A DNA stretch of 64,000 nucleotides from Iamia majanohamensis (GTDB lineage Bacteria; Actinomycetota; Acidimicrobiia; Acidimicrobiales; Iamiaceae): contig NZ_CP116942.1 of NCBI RefSeq assembly GCF_028532485.1, forward strand, positions 310,001 through 374,000, read 5' to 3'. The position numbers and the translations under genes are program-made. The notes under the pieces were generated by a model, which searched no databases, was not told where the DNA came from, and saw only the letters and a list, made by a program, of their open reading frames with translations. This document shows positions 19,194-27,865 of the stretch, in pieces (positions within the stretch are counted from its first letter, which is position 1; each line of letters opens with the position of its first letter).

Positions 19194-20641
19194 CAGTCGA
19201 CGGCGGTGGGGGTGCCGGCGTCGCCGCGGGCCAGGGCCGCCTTGGTCTCCTTGCGCCGCGACGGCCACTCCCAGACCCGCAGCAGCTCCCAGCGGATGCG
19301 GGGCCGCTCGGGCGGGGCCACCCCCGCGTCCTCGTCGCGGAGCTGGAGCTCCTTGCACAGGCGGTAGGTGATGAGGGCGGCGATGGGCGGCACCACGATC
19401 AGGGCGATGCGGCACGAGACGAGGACCACGTTGACCGAGAGGCCGAAGGTGGTGGCCAGCACGTCGGTGGAGCCCGACAGCGTGAGCAGGGCGTAGAAGA
19501 CCAGCGTGGCCACGCCCATGCAGGTGCGCACCGGGCGGTTCCTCGGCCGGTCGAGGAGGTGGTGCTCGGCGTGGTCGGAGGTGAACTTCGACTCGAGGAA
19601 CGGCCAGGCGTAGAGGAGGCCGAAGGTGATGCCGGCCAGCAGGACGCCGGCGTAGAAGGCCCCCGGGATCTCGAAGCCGGCGATGCGGGTCTCCCAGCCC
19701 GGGAACACCCGGAGGGCCCCGTCGAGCCAGGCCATGTACCAGTCGGGCTGCGACGCCGAGGACACGTTGGAGACCTTGTAGGGGCCGTAGAGCCAGACCG
19801 GGTTGATCTGGGCCAGACCCCCCAGGCCGGCGGTCATGGCCGCGGTGCAGAGCATGAGGCCGATCGACTTGAAGGCGAAGCGGGGCCAGACCGGCTCGCC
19901 CACCACGTTCTTCTCGGTCCGCCCCCGTCCGCCGAACTGGGTGTGCTTGTGGCGCACCACCAGGCCCAGGTGCAGGGTCAGCAGGGCGATGATGGCGGCC
20001 GGCAGCAGCAGGATGTGGATGACGTAGAGCCGGTTGATGATGTCGGGGCCCGGGTACTCGCCGCCGAAGAGGAACGAGGCCAGCCAGGTGCCGATCAGCG
20101 GGATCGACAGCGTGATCGAGTAGGCGATGCGGAGCCCGGTGCCCGAGAGCTGGTCGTCGAGCAGCGAGTAGCCGGCGAAGCCGTTGAAGATGGCCAGGAT
20201 CAGCAGGGTGATGCCGACCATCCAGTTGAGCTCGCGGGGCCGGCGGAAGGCACCGGTGAAGAAGATCCGCATGAGGTGCACGACGATGGCGGCGAGGAAC
20301 AGCAGCGCCGCCCAGTGGTGCATCTGGCGCATGACCAGCCCGGCCCGGACGTCGAAGCTGATGTCGAGGGCGGAGCTGTAGGCCTGCGACATCGTCACGC
20401 CCTGGAGGGGCACGTAGCTGCCGTCGTAGACGACCTCGGACACGCTGGGGTCGAAGAAGAAGGTGAGGTACACCCCGGTGGCCAGCAGGACCACGAAGGA
20501 GTAGAGGGCGATCTCGCCGATGAGGAACGACCAGTGGTCGGGGAAGACCTTGCCCAGGGCGGTGCGGGCGAACTTGGCCGACCCGGTGCGCTGGTCGAGC
20601 CAGCGGGCGACGCGCCGGGTGACGAGCCGGTCGCGGGCCAT
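19193..20641 (-). CDS. qcrB: Cytochrome bc complex, cytochrome b subunit
   Basis: 482 residues from ATG 20641 (TGATG with qcrA). Haem-binding His pairs lie in MRQMHHWAALLFLAAIVVHLM and in the helix with VIHILLLPAAI and LTLHLGLVVRHKHTQF. The quinol-site segment QPDWYMAWLDG (the place of PEWY) is present. About eight to nine membrane helices. The long cytosolic C-terminal tail (after YRLCKELQLRDEDAG) is typical of actinobacterial QcrB, which is the target of the drug Q203 in mycobacteria. It oxidises menaquinol. Confidence 0.95.
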   Translation of the reverse strand: MARDRLVTRRVARWLDQRTGSAKFARTALGKVFPDHWSFLIGEIALYSFVVLLATGVYLTFFFDPSVSEVVYDGSYVPLQGVTMSQAYSSALDISFDVRAGLVMRQMHHWAALLFLAAIVVHLMRIFFTGAFRRPRELNWMVGITLLILAIFNGFAGYSLLDDQLSGTGLRIAYSITLSIPLIGTWLASFLFGGEYPGPDIINRLYVIHILLLPAAIIALLTLHLGLVVRHKHTQFGGRGRTEKNVVGEPVWPRFAFKSIGLMLCTAAMTAGLGGLAQINPVWLYGPYKVSNVSSASQPDWYMAWLDGALRVFPGWETRIAGFEIPGAFYAGVLLAGITFGLLYAWPFLESKFTSDHAEHHLLDRPRNRPVRTCMGVATLVFYALLTLSGSTDVLATTFGLSVNVVLVSCRIALIVVPPIAALITYRLCKELQLRDEDAGVAPPERPRIRWELLRVWEWPSRRKETKAALARGDAGTPTAVD

Positions 20642-21633
20642 CAGCGGTCCCGGTCCCAGAAGCCGGGCCCGGTCGGGCTGGAGAAGTCACCCAGGGCGAT
20701 GAGGTAGCCCTCGTCGTCGAGGCCCAGGGGGAGCTGGGGCAGCGGCCGCCCCGCGGGCCCGAAGATGACCTCGGCCCCGTCGAGCACGTCGAAGGTCGAC
20801 TGGTGGCAGGGGCACAGCAGCAGGTGCTCCTGGGCCTCGTACAGGCCCACCGGGCAGCCCACGTGGGTGCAGATCTTCGAGTAGGCGATGATCCCGTCCT
20901 GGGTCCAGTCCTCCCGGCCCTCGACGGGGGTCACGTCCTGGTTGGGGCGGATCAGGAGGGTGGCCGCGTCGGCCTGGGCCGCGGGCTGGACGTCCTCGCC
21001 CTCGGCGTCGGTGTTGAGGGGGACCTCGGGGAACACGGTGAGCACGCCGTTGAGGTTGATGTCCGAGGGCCGCACCCGGTCGTTGGTGGCGGTGACGACG
21101 TGGACGCCCGACCGGTAGGGGGTGGTCTTGAGCCCCTTGCCGGGCCGGGGGCCGAGGGAGCGGATCGGGAACAGGAGGGCGGCGCCCAGCGCCACCACCG
21201 CGGCCCCCGCGGAGCGGACGAGCAGCTTGCGGCGGGTGAGGATGTTCTCGCCCTGCTCGAACTCGTCGCGGAAGGCGTCGACCTCGGCCTCGCTGGAGGC
21301 GATGGGGTGGCGGGCCTCGACCACGGGCTCGTGGGGCATGAAGCGCTTCGACCAGAGGATGAAGCCCACGCCCAGGCCGGCCAGGGCGGTGGCGAGGAAC
21401 AGGCCCTCGAGCTGGGTCTGGCCGCCGGCCCAGTAGACGACGGCCAGGGCGATGGCCGACGCCGTGCTGATGAGGAACCCGGTGGCCACCGCCAGCTCGG
21501 CCCGGCGCGACTCGGCCTCCCGGGTCGCCTCGGCCTCGGCCGCGGCCTGCGCGGCCTCGGGCCCGGGACAGCCCAGGCACCCGCCGCCGGGCCCCGCGGC
21601 GGACTCGGGCGCGGTCGGCTCGTCGGCCGTCAC
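20641..21633 (-). CDS. qcrA: Cytochrome bc complex, Rieske iron-sulfur subunit
   Basis: 330 residues from GTG 21633 (overlaps the qcrC stop as GTGA). Three hydrophobic helices (about 49-68, 75-95, 138-155) replace the single anchor of proteobacterial Rieske proteins, the standard actinobacterial form. Cluster ligands are in CTHVGC (255-260) and CPCHQS (274-279), followed by FGPAGRPLPQLPL. The N-terminal tail holds CLGCPGPE, a CxxC pair outside the cluster site, which is not usual. It passes electrons from menaquinol to QcrC. Confidence 0.96.
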   Translation of the reverse strand: MTADEPTAPESAAGPGGGCLGCPGPEAAQAAAEAEATREAESRRAELAVATGFLISTASAIALAVVYWAGGQTQLEGLFLATALAGLGVGFILWSKRFMPHEPVVEARHPIASSEAEVDAFRDEFEQGENILTRRKLLVRSAGAAVVALGAALLFPIRSLGPRPGKGLKTTPYRSGVHVVTATNDRVRPSDINLNGVLTVFPEVPLNTDAEGEDVQPAAQADAATLLIRPNQDVTPVEGREDWTQDGIIAYSKICTHVGCPVGLYEAQEHLLLCPCHQSTFDVLDGAEVIFGPAGRPLPQLPLGLDDEGYLIALGDFSSPTGPGFWDRDR

Positions 21634-22592
21634 GGGGCGTCCTCCTCGGCGGTGTCGGCGTCGGCCTCGGGCCCGTCGGCCGTCGACGCCCCACCTGCCC
21701 GTGCGTCCGCGCCTGCGGCCGTCGCCGTGGCCGGCTCGGGCGCCTCCCCGGGCGGGATGGGGTCGACCCGGGGGGTGTTGGCCCGGCGGAAGCCCATGAA
21801 GTAGGCGGCCACCAGCAGGGCGCCCATGCCCCCGACCCAGATCATCATCCCCTCGGGGATGGGGCCCAGGCGGCCGAGGGCGAGGCCCCCGGCGTCGTCG
21901 GGCTCCTGCAGGTAGGTCACGTAGCGGGCCACGTCGTCGAGATCCTGCTGGTCGATGATGTCGTCGCCGAAGCGGGGCATCTGGCCCGGGCCGGACCGCA
22001 TGGCGGCGCCGATCTGGAGCGGGGTGACCGTCCCGAGCGACGGGGCCGCCCGGCCGTAGCTGAGGGCCCCGCCGGCCCCGGTGGCGGAGTGGCAGGCCTG
22101 GCAGTTCTCCCGGTACAGCTCGCCGCCCTGGGACACGTCCCCGGCGGCCACCTCGACGTCGGGGAGGGGCGGGCCGTCGCCGAGGGTGCCGACGTAGGCG
22201 ACCAGGGCGTCGATCTGCTCGGGGGTGTAGGCCGGCTCCTTGGCCTCGGGGGGCCGGGACGGATCCGCGATGGGCATGCGCCCGGTGCTCAGCTGGAAGT
22301 AGGCGCCGGCCTCGCCGGCGTCCTCGAGCGACGGGCCCCGCAGCGCCCCGCCGGGGGCCCGCAGGCCCTGGCCGTCGTCGCCGTGGCAGCTCACGCAGCC
22401 GGTCTGGAACAGCGTCTCGCCCTGGGCCAGCAGCTCCTCGTCGGTCGGCTCGGCCTGGGTGGCGGGCTCGACCACCGGTGCGGCGTCGCTGGGGGCCGAC
22501 AGCAGCACCACGAGGACGGCACCGGCCACCGTCCCGAGGAGGGGGACCAGGCGGCGGCGTCGGCGGCGGGTGGGGGTGCGCTCGGCGGCCAC
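21630..22592 (-). CDS. qcrC: Cytochrome bc complex, dihaem cytochrome c subunit
   Basis: 320 residues from GTG 22592. A basic signal-anchor is followed by two class I cytochrome c domains with CVSCH (66-70) and CQACH (164-168). The likely axial Met residues are in STGRMPIAD and SGPGQMPRFG. A C-terminal helix (GMMIWVGGMGALLVAAYFMG) anchors it, then an acidic Ala-rich tail. The fused dihaem protein replaces soluble cytochrome c and hands electrons straight to CuA of CtaC, the known actinobacterial arrangement. One base separates it from ctaE. Confidence 0.96.
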   Translation of the reverse strand: MAAERTPTRRRRRRLVPLLGTVAGAVLVVLLSAPSDAAPVVEPATQAEPTDEELLAQGETLFQTGCVSCHGDDGQGLRAPGGALRGPSLEDAGEAGAYFQLSTGRMPIADPSRPPEAKEPAYTPEQIDALVAYVGTLGDGPPLPDVEVAAGDVSQGGELYRENCQACHSATGAGGALSYGRAAPSLGTVTPLQIGAAMRSGPGQMPRFGDDIIDQQDLDDVARYVTYLQEPDDAGGLALGRLGPIPEGMMIWVGGMGALLVAAYFMGFRRANTPRVDPIPPGEAPEPATATAAGADARAGGASTADGPEADADTAEEDAP

Positions 22593-22593
22593 G

Positions 22594-23232
22594 TCAGTCG
22601 AGCAGGTAGAGGGTGGCGAACATGGCGACCCAGACGACGTCGACGAAGTGCCAGTAGTAGCCGACCACCGCGACCGGGGGGCCGATGGGGGCCTCGGTGC
22701 GGCGCCCGGTGACGAGGGCCACCACGCCGACCATGAACAGCAGCCCCCCGAACACGTGGAGGCCGTGGAAGCCGGTCATCAGGTAGAAGGTCGTGCCGTA
22801 GGCGTGGGACGAGATCGAGAAGTCGAGGATCGACCACTCCTGGACCAGGTTGGCCAGGAACAGCGTGCCCAGGACGCCGGTGACGGCCAGCCACCGGACC
22901 ACGCCCCGCCGGTCGCCCCGCTCGCTGGCCACCACGGCCAGGTGCATGGTGCCGCTCGACGCCACCAGCACGAGGGTGGCGAGCAGGGCGCGGGGCACGT
23001 CGAGCTCGACGTCGGTGGGGGGCCAGACGTCGGTGGTGGAGCCGAGGAAGAAGTGGGAGCCGAACAGGCCGGCGAAGAACATGAGCTCCGATGCCAGCCA
23101 CACGACCACGCCGACCCCGAGGATCGACGGGCGGCCGGGCACGTCGCGCCCCGGGGAGGCGGTGCGGCTGCGGGCCGGGGCGGCGGTGCCCCCGCTGCCC
23201 GTCGGATCCGTCGCGGTGTCGACGCCCGGCAT
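22594..23232 (-). CDS. ctaE: Cytochrome c oxidase subunit III
   Basis: 212 residues from ATG 23232, chosen over the in-frame GTG two codons upstream because AGGA stands six to seven bases before the ATG. About five helices: VVVWLASELMFFAGLFGSHF, LLATLVLVASSGTMHLAVV, FYLMTGFHGLHVFGGLLFM, and YYWHFVDVVWVAMFATLYLL. The Glu in WLASELMFF and the HFVDVVW motif are hallmarks of subunit III. Its place at the head of ctaE-qcrCAB links oxidase and bc complex expression. Confidence 0.95.
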   Translation of the reverse strand: MPGVDTATDPTGSGGTAAPARSRTASPGRDVPGRPSILGVGVVVWLASELMFFAGLFGSHFFLGSTTDVWPPTDVELDVPRALLATLVLVASSGTMHLAVVASERGDRRGVVRWLAVTGVLGTLFLANLVQEWSILDFSISSHAYGTTFYLMTGFHGLHVFGGLLFMVGVVALVTGRRTEAPIGPPVAVVGYYWHFVDVVWVAMFATLYLLD

Positions 23233-23345
23233 GGACACTTCCTATCGCGTGGCCGGACCCCCATGTCGGACCGGAGGCGCGCCCGGCGGGGCGTTCCCGT
23301 GCGCATCGTCGTCCCGGCCGGGGCGGGGGTAGGTTCGGTCCCGCT

Positions 23346-24236
23346 GTGGTCGCGCTCGCCGCCCCCTCGGCCGGGTCCGTGCTCGCCCCGGTGCTCGACC
23401 CCGCCTTCCTCCTGCTCTCCGTGCTGCTGGCCGGCGGGTACGGCTGGCTGCTGGTCGCCCGGGCCCGGCACCACCCGGACCGGCCCTGGCCGGTGGGGCG
23501 GACCGTGGCGTTCGGCTCCGGCGTGGTGGTGCTCCTCGCCGCCACCCACCTGGGCCTGGCCCGCTACGACACCTCGCTGCTCAGCCTGCACATGCTCCAG
23601 CACCTGCTGCTCGGGATGCTGGCGCCCGTGCTGCTGGCGCTGGGGGCGCCCATCACCCTCGCCCTCCAGGGCCTGCCCCGGGGCGGGCAGGTGGCCCTCT
23701 TGCGGGTGCTCAACCACCCGGTGTGCCAGGTGCTGGCCCACCCGCTGGTGGCCTGGTCGCTGTTCAGCCTCAGCCTCTTCGCCCTCTACTTCTCCCCGCT
23801 GTTCGGGCTGTCGGTGCGCAACGACCTGGTCCACACCGGGGTGCACCTCCACTTCGTGGCCGCCGGCTTCCTCTTCTGCTGGTCGGTGCTGGCCGTCGAC
23901 CAGGGGCGGCGCCGGGTGGGCCACGCGGTGCGGCTGCTGGCCGTCGTGATGACGGTGCCGTTCCACGCCATCCTCGGCCTGGCCCTCCAGGGCGGGGCCG
24001 ACAGCCCGCTCGGCGCCGACGTGTTCACCCCGCTCGACGCGTCGTGGGGCAGCACCCTGGCGGCCGACCAGCGCCTGGCCGCCAGCGCCCTGTGGGGCCT
24101 GGGGGAGATCTGGGGGGTGGCGCTGGTCGTGGTGGTCGCGGCGTCGTGGATGCGCGACGACGCCCGCCGCCAGGCGCGCGAGGACGCCCGCCTCGACGCC
24201 GAGGCCGCCGCCGCCCCCGCCTCGGCGGAGGCCTGA
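23346..24236 (+). CDS. CtaG-like cytochrome c oxidase assembly protein
   Basis: 296 residues from GTG 23346. About seven membrane helices and the family pattern HMLQHLLLGMLAPVLLALGAP, HTGVHLHFVAAGFLFCWSVL and MTVPFHAILGLAL. The repeated His residues in membrane helices are the proposed metal sites of the Caa3-type CtaG family, which helps mature the CuB centre. It diverges from ctaE across a 110-base gap. The C-terminal tail is charged and disordered. Confidence 0.88.
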   Translation: MVALAAPSAGSVLAPVLDPAFLLLSVLLAGGYGWLLVARARHHPDRPWPVGRTVAFGSGVVVLLAATHLGLARYDTSLLSLHMLQHLLLGMLAPVLLALGAPITLALQGLPRGGQVALLRVLNHPVCQVLAHPLVAWSLFSLSLFALYFSPLFGLSVRNDLVHTGVHLHFVAAGFLFCWSVLAVDQGRRRVGHAVRLLAVVMTVPFHAILGLALQGGADSPLGADVFTPLDASWGSTLAADQRLAASALWGLGEIWGVALVVVVAASWMRDDARRQAREDARLDAEAAAAPASAEA

Positions 24237-24285
24237 CGCCCGCTGCGGCTGCGGTCGGTGGGGGACCGGGACGCGGGAGGGAGGA

Positions 24286-24855
24286 TCAGGTGTCGCCGCG
24301 GGCGTGGGCGGCGTGGCGGGCGTGCTGGGCCCGGGCGAAGGCGGCGACCACCTTGGGCGGACCACCGGCGCGGCCGCGGCCCCGGCCCGCGGGGGGCCCG
24401 GCGTCCTCGTCGACCTCGACCCGGGACAGCACCCCGGCGAGGGTGACGAGGTCGTCGTCGCCGAGGGCGGTGAGCGCCTCGGGCGGCTCGTAGAGGCGGG
24501 CCAGGGCGGCGGCCTGGGCGCGGCGGCCCTCGTCGGTGATCACCACGGTCTTGCGTCGCCGGTCCCGGCTGTCGGGCACCCGGGTGACGAGGCCCGCCTC
24601 CTCGAGGGTGTCGACCTTGGCCGTCACCCACGAGGCGTCGCAGCCCCAGCTCTCGGCCAGCTCGCCCTGCGACGGGGTGGCCTCGGGGTCGAGGTGGAGG
24701 AGGGCCCCCAGGTCGGTGTGGGCCAGTCCCAGGTCGGCGGCGATGCCCTCGAAGCGCCCCGCCGACTGCATGAACAGGTGCGAGATGGTGGCCCACGCAG
24801 CCCGGGCCGCCTCGGCGGCGTCGGGTCGGGTGTCGGCGTGGGCCACGGCAGGCAT
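24286..24855 (-). CDS. MarR-family transcriptional regulator
   Basis: 189 residues from ATG 24855. The winged helix-turn-helix reads ATPSQGELAESWGCDASWVT and AKVDTLEEAGLVTRVPDSRDRR, the usual MarR recognition helix and wing. It ends with a basic, Arg/His/Ala-rich tail of about 40 residues that is longer than normal. It diverges from the DrrAB-type exporter, so it is the likely repressor of that operon and of itself. The ligand is unknown, probably a drug-like compound. Confidence 0.9.
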   Translation of the reverse strand: MPAVAHADTRPDAAEAARAAWATISHLFMQSAGRFEGIAADLGLAHTDLGALLHLDPEATPSQGELAESWGCDASWVTAKVDTLEEAGLVTRVPDSRDRRRKTVVITDEGRRAQAAALARLYEPPEALTALGDDDLVTLAGVLSRVEVDEDAGPPAGRGRGRAGGPPKVVAAFARAQHARHAAHARGDT

Positions 24856-24886
24856 CCTCGCTGGGCGTCGGGACCTCTCACCCTTG

Positions 24887-24933
24887 ATGCTACAGAACTG
24901 TTGTGACGAGTCAACCCTTGACGTTGCTCAACG
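24887..24933 (-). promoter_or_regulatory. marR promoter with overlapping palindromes
   Basis: On the minus strand TTGACT (24914-24909) and TAGCAT (24892-24887) stand 16 bases apart, a good housekeeping-type promoter for marR. GTCAACCCTTGAC (24910-24922) is a palindrome covering the -35 box. CGTTGCTCAACG (24922-24933) adjoins it toward the exporter gene. Both are good candidates for the MarR operator. No footprint evidence can be read from sequence alone. Confidence 0.5.
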
Positions 24934-24953
24934 AAAGCGCGAACGTCGTCGCC

Positions 24954-25979
24954 ATGTCCTCCGAGCAACCGGCCATCGAGGTCGCGGGCCTCACCAAGCG
25001 CTTCGGCGACGTGGTCGCCCTCGACGGCGTCGACCTCCGGGTCCGCCCCGGCACCGTCTACGGGCTCCTCGGCCCCAACGGCGCGGGGAAGACCACCACC
25101 GTCCGCGTGCTCACCACCATCCTCGCCCCCGACGAGGGCGAGGCCCGGGTGCTCGGCCTCGACGTGGCCACCGAGGCCGACGCCGTCCGCCGCCGCATCG
25201 GGCTGGCCGGCCAGTACGCCGCGGTCGACGAGCAGCTCACCGCCCGGGAGAACCTGGAGCTGGTCGGGCGCCTCACCCACCAGCGCCGCTCCGGGCTGCG
25301 GGCCCGGGCCGACGAGCTGCTGGAGGCCTTCGACCTGGGCCACGCCGCCGACCGCCCGCTCAAGACCTTCTCGGGGGGCATGCGCCGCCGCCTCGACCTG
25401 GCCGCCTCGCTCGTGCACCGCCCGCCCGTGCTCTTCCTCGACGAGCCCACCACCGGCCTCGACCCCCGCAGCCGCTCGGACCTGTGGGCCCTCATCCGGG
25501 GCCTGGTCGACGGCGGCACCACGGTGCTGCTCACCACGCAGTACCTGGAGGAGGCCGACGTCCTGGCCGAGCGCATCGCCGTGGTCGACCACGGTCGGGT
25601 GATCGCCGAGGGCACCTCCGAGGAGCTCAAGGCCCAGATGGGCGCCACCGTGCTGGAGCTCACCTTCCCCGACCACGAGGCGGCCAAGGCCGCGGTGGGG
25701 CAGGTGGCCGAGGTGATCCCCGGCGCCGAGAGCGACGGCACCATGGTGCGGGTCACGGTGCCCGACGGCACCCACTCGGCCCTGGAGGTCCTGCGGGCCC
25801 TCGACGCCCGGGGCACCGACGTGGCCGGCATGACCCTCCGCGAGCCCAGCCTCGACGACGTGTTCCTCGCCCTCACCGGCCGCCCGGCCGAGCCCACCGA
25901 CGAGGACGGCCCGCCCGACGACGGCGGCACCCGTCCCGAGACCGACCCCTCCGACCTCGCGCCCACCGGAGGCCGCTGA
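24954..25979 (+). CDS. DrrA-type ABC exporter ATPase
   Basis: 341 residues from ATG 24954. A GTG at 24903 is in frame, but the palindromes lie inside that extension. Walker A GPNGAGKTTTVRVL, signature TFSGGMRRRLDLAASL, Walker B VLFLDEPTTGLDPRSR and the switch TTQYLEEADVLAERI are all present. The C-terminal regulatory segment ends with DAREPSLDDVFLALTG-type sequence typical of DrrA (daunorubicin resistance) proteins. It powers the next gene's permease, with which it overlaps by one base (TGATG). Confidence 0.93.
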   Translation: MSSEQPAIEVAGLTKRFGDVVALDGVDLRVRPGTVYGLLGPNGAGKTTTVRVLTTILAPDEGEARVLGLDVATEADAVRRRIGLAGQYAAVDEQLTARENLELVGRLTHQRRSGLRARADELLEAFDLGHAADRPLKTFSGGMRRRLDLAASLVHRPPVLFLDEPTTGLDPRSRSDLWALIRGLVDGGTTVLLTTQYLEEADVLAERIAVVDHGRVIAEGTSEELKAQMGATVLELTFPDHEAAKAAVGQVAEVIPGAESDGTMVRVTVPDGTHSALEVLRALDARGTDVAGMTLREPSLDDVFLALTGRPAEPTDEDGPPDDGGTRPETDPSDLAPTGGR

Positions 25980-26860
25980 TGACCGCCACCACCGCCCCCA
26001 CCACCCCGGCCAGCGTCGTCGCCCCGTCCGACGGGTCGAGCACCGAGGAGGCCTCCCGCCTCACCTGGGCCTACCGCGACACCATGGCCATGGCCAAGCG
26101 GAACCTGCTCCACATCACCCGGGTGCCGCAGCTGCTCGTCTTCACCTTCGTGCAGCCGGTCATGTTCGTGCTGCTGTTCCGCTACGTCTTCGGCGGGGCC
26201 ATCCCCATCCCCGGCCTCAGCTACGTCAACTACCTGATGCCCGGCATCTTCGGCCAGACCGTGATGTTCGGCGCGGCCAACACCGCCGTGGGCCTGGCCG
26301 ACGACCTCGGCACCGGCATCATCGAGCGCTTCCGCTCCCTGCCCATGGCCCGCCTGGCCGTCCTCTCCGGCCGCACGCTCGCCGACCTGGCCCGCAGCTG
26401 CGTGGTCGTGGCGGTGATGCTCGTCGTGGGCTTCGCCGTCGGCTTCCGGCCCGACGGCTCGGTCCCCGCCATCGCCCTCGGCATCCTGATCGTGCTCGGG
26501 TTCGCCTTCGGCCTCTCGTGGCTGTTCGCCAACGTCGGGCTCCGGGCCCCCAACGCCGAGGCGGCCCAGGCCGTGGCCTTCCCCATCATGTTCCCGCTGA
26601 CCTTCGCCTCCTCGGCGTTCGTCCCGGTGAACTCGATGCCGGGCTGGCTCCAGGGCTTCGCCGCCAACCAGCCGGTGACCATCATCATCAACGCGGCCCG
26701 CTCGCTGATGCTCGGCCCCGAGGCCACCCAGGACCTGCAGGACGCCGGCGTGTTCACCATGTCGGGCACCAGCTACGTCATCCAGGCCCTGGTCTGGATC
26801 GTCGTGATCGTCGGCGTCGCCGCCCCCCTGGCGGTCCGCCGCTACCGCCGCACCGTCTGA
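25979..26860 (+). CDS. DrrB-type ABC-2 permease
   Basis: 293 residues from ATG 25979. Six hydrophobic segments in ABC-2 order. VPQLLVFTFVQPVMFVLLFRYVFGG-type entry helix, GIIERFRSLPMARLAVLSGR (the coupling loop typical of DrrB), and PLTFASSAFVPVNSMPGWLQ are diagnostic. With the ATPase it should export a lipophilic compound or lipid. Directly after its stop begins the terminal repeat of the IS5-like element, so the original operon terminator may be gone. Confidence 0.92.
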   Translation: MTATTAPTTPASVVAPSDGSSTEEASRLTWAYRDTMAMAKRNLLHITRVPQLLVFTFVQPVMFVLLFRYVFGGAIPIPGLSYVNYLMPGIFGQTVMFGAANTAVGLADDLGTGIIERFRSLPMARLAVLSGRTLADLARSCVVVAVMLVVGFAVGFRPDGSVPAIALGILIVLGFAFGLSWLFANVGLRAPNAEAAQAVAFPIMFPLTFASSAFVPVNSMPGWLQGFAANQPVTIIINAARSLMLGPEATQDLQDAGVFTMSGTSYVIQALVWIVVIVGVAAPLAVRRYRRTV

Positions 26861-26867
26861 TCCGCCA

Positions 26868-27834
26868 CGAGGTGCCGGGAGGCCGCGCGGATTGGTGACC
26901 ATCCCCGGGTCGGAGCGGTGGCTCGCGTTTGATGGCGAGTGCGCCCAACACAACCGACCAGGGGAGGTCCCTCCCATGATGCGCGCGCTCGATCCCGAAG
27001 TCAGCGATGCGGTCTTCGTCACCCTCGAAGCCCTGCTGCCGGCGCCTCCCACGCACCGCATCGGAGGTGGACGACCAAGGGTCCCTGACCGGCTCATCTT
27101 CCGTGGTCTGCTGCAACGGATCGTCACCGGGGCCGCCTGGGAGACCATCGAGTTCCTGCTGGACCACCAGGTCTCTGACACCACCCTTCGAGCTCGCCGC
27201 GACGAATGGGTGCACGCCGGAGTCTTTGACCGGCTCGCCGCACAAGCCCGGGCCGCCTACGACACGATCATCGGTCTCGACACCGGCCACGTCGTCATCG
27301 ACGGCAGCAACCACCTCGCTCCCTGCGGCGGCCCCGGCACCGGTGTCGGCCCAGGTCAGAAGGGCCGCCTCGGCTGGAAGTGGTGCACCGGCGTCGACGC
27401 CGCAGGCATCCCGCTGGCCTGGACCATCGACGGCGCGAACCGCAACGACTACAAGATGCTCGGCCCCACCCTGGACGCCATCGCCGCCGATCCGAACCAC
27501 CTCAAGATCGGCACCCTGCACCTCGACCGAGGCTTCGGCTACGCCTCACTGCCCGACCGCCTCGCCGGCTACGACATCACCGCAGTCGACGTGATCCCCC
27601 GCAACCACCCCGGCCAAGGCCGGACCCCACTGGTCGGCTTCGGACACCGCTGGGTCGTCGAGCGGACCAACTCCTGGCTGTCGAACTTCGGACAGCTCCG
27701 CCGCAACACCGACCGACGCACCGAGCACCGTCACGCCGCCCTCTGCCTCGCCACCACCCTGCTCATCACCGCCAAGCTCATCGACCACCGCAACCACCAC
27801 ACCCGACCAATCCGCTGAGCCTCCGGGCACCTCG
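26868..27834 (+). mobile_element. Complete IS5-family-like insertion sequence
   Basis: About 967 bp bounded by 29-base inverted repeats (26868-26896 and 27806-27834) that match at 25 of 29 positions. The inner ten bases GCGGATTGGT are identical. One transposase gene fills it. I see no clear target duplication outside the ends. The element has a slightly lower G+C than the chromosome. It lies between the exporter permease stop and the HAD gene and interrupts neither. Confidence 0.82.
26976..27818 (+). CDS. IS5-family-like DDE transposase
   Basis: 280 residues from ATG 26976 with GGGGAGG nine bases upstream. The N-terminal DUF4096-like part reads RPRVPDRLIFRGLLQRIVTG. The DDE triad is likely the Asp in VVIDGSNH, the Asp in LHLDRGFGY and the Glu in RWVVERTNSWLSNF. 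The frame is intact, with no stop or frameshift, and the length suits a single-frame member of the family. The stop lies inside the right inverted repeat, a compact arrangement usual for such elements. Confidence 0.9.
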   Translation: MMRALDPEVSDAVFVTLEALLPAPPTHRIGGGRPRVPDRLIFRGLLQRIVTGAAWETIEFLLDHQVSDTTLRARRDEWVHAGVFDRLAAQARAAYDTIIGLDTGHVVIDGSNHLAPCGGPGTGVGPGQKGRLGWKWCTGVDAAGIPLAWTIDGANRNDYKMLGPTLDAIAADPNHLKIGTLHLDRGFGYASLPDRLAGYDITAVDVIPRNHPGQGRTPLVGFGHRWVVERTNSWLSNFGQLRRNTDRRTEHRHAALCLATTLLITAKLIDHRNHHTRPIR

Positions 27835-27865
27835 CGTCGCCCGCCGCCCCGGGGGTCGGCCGGGT

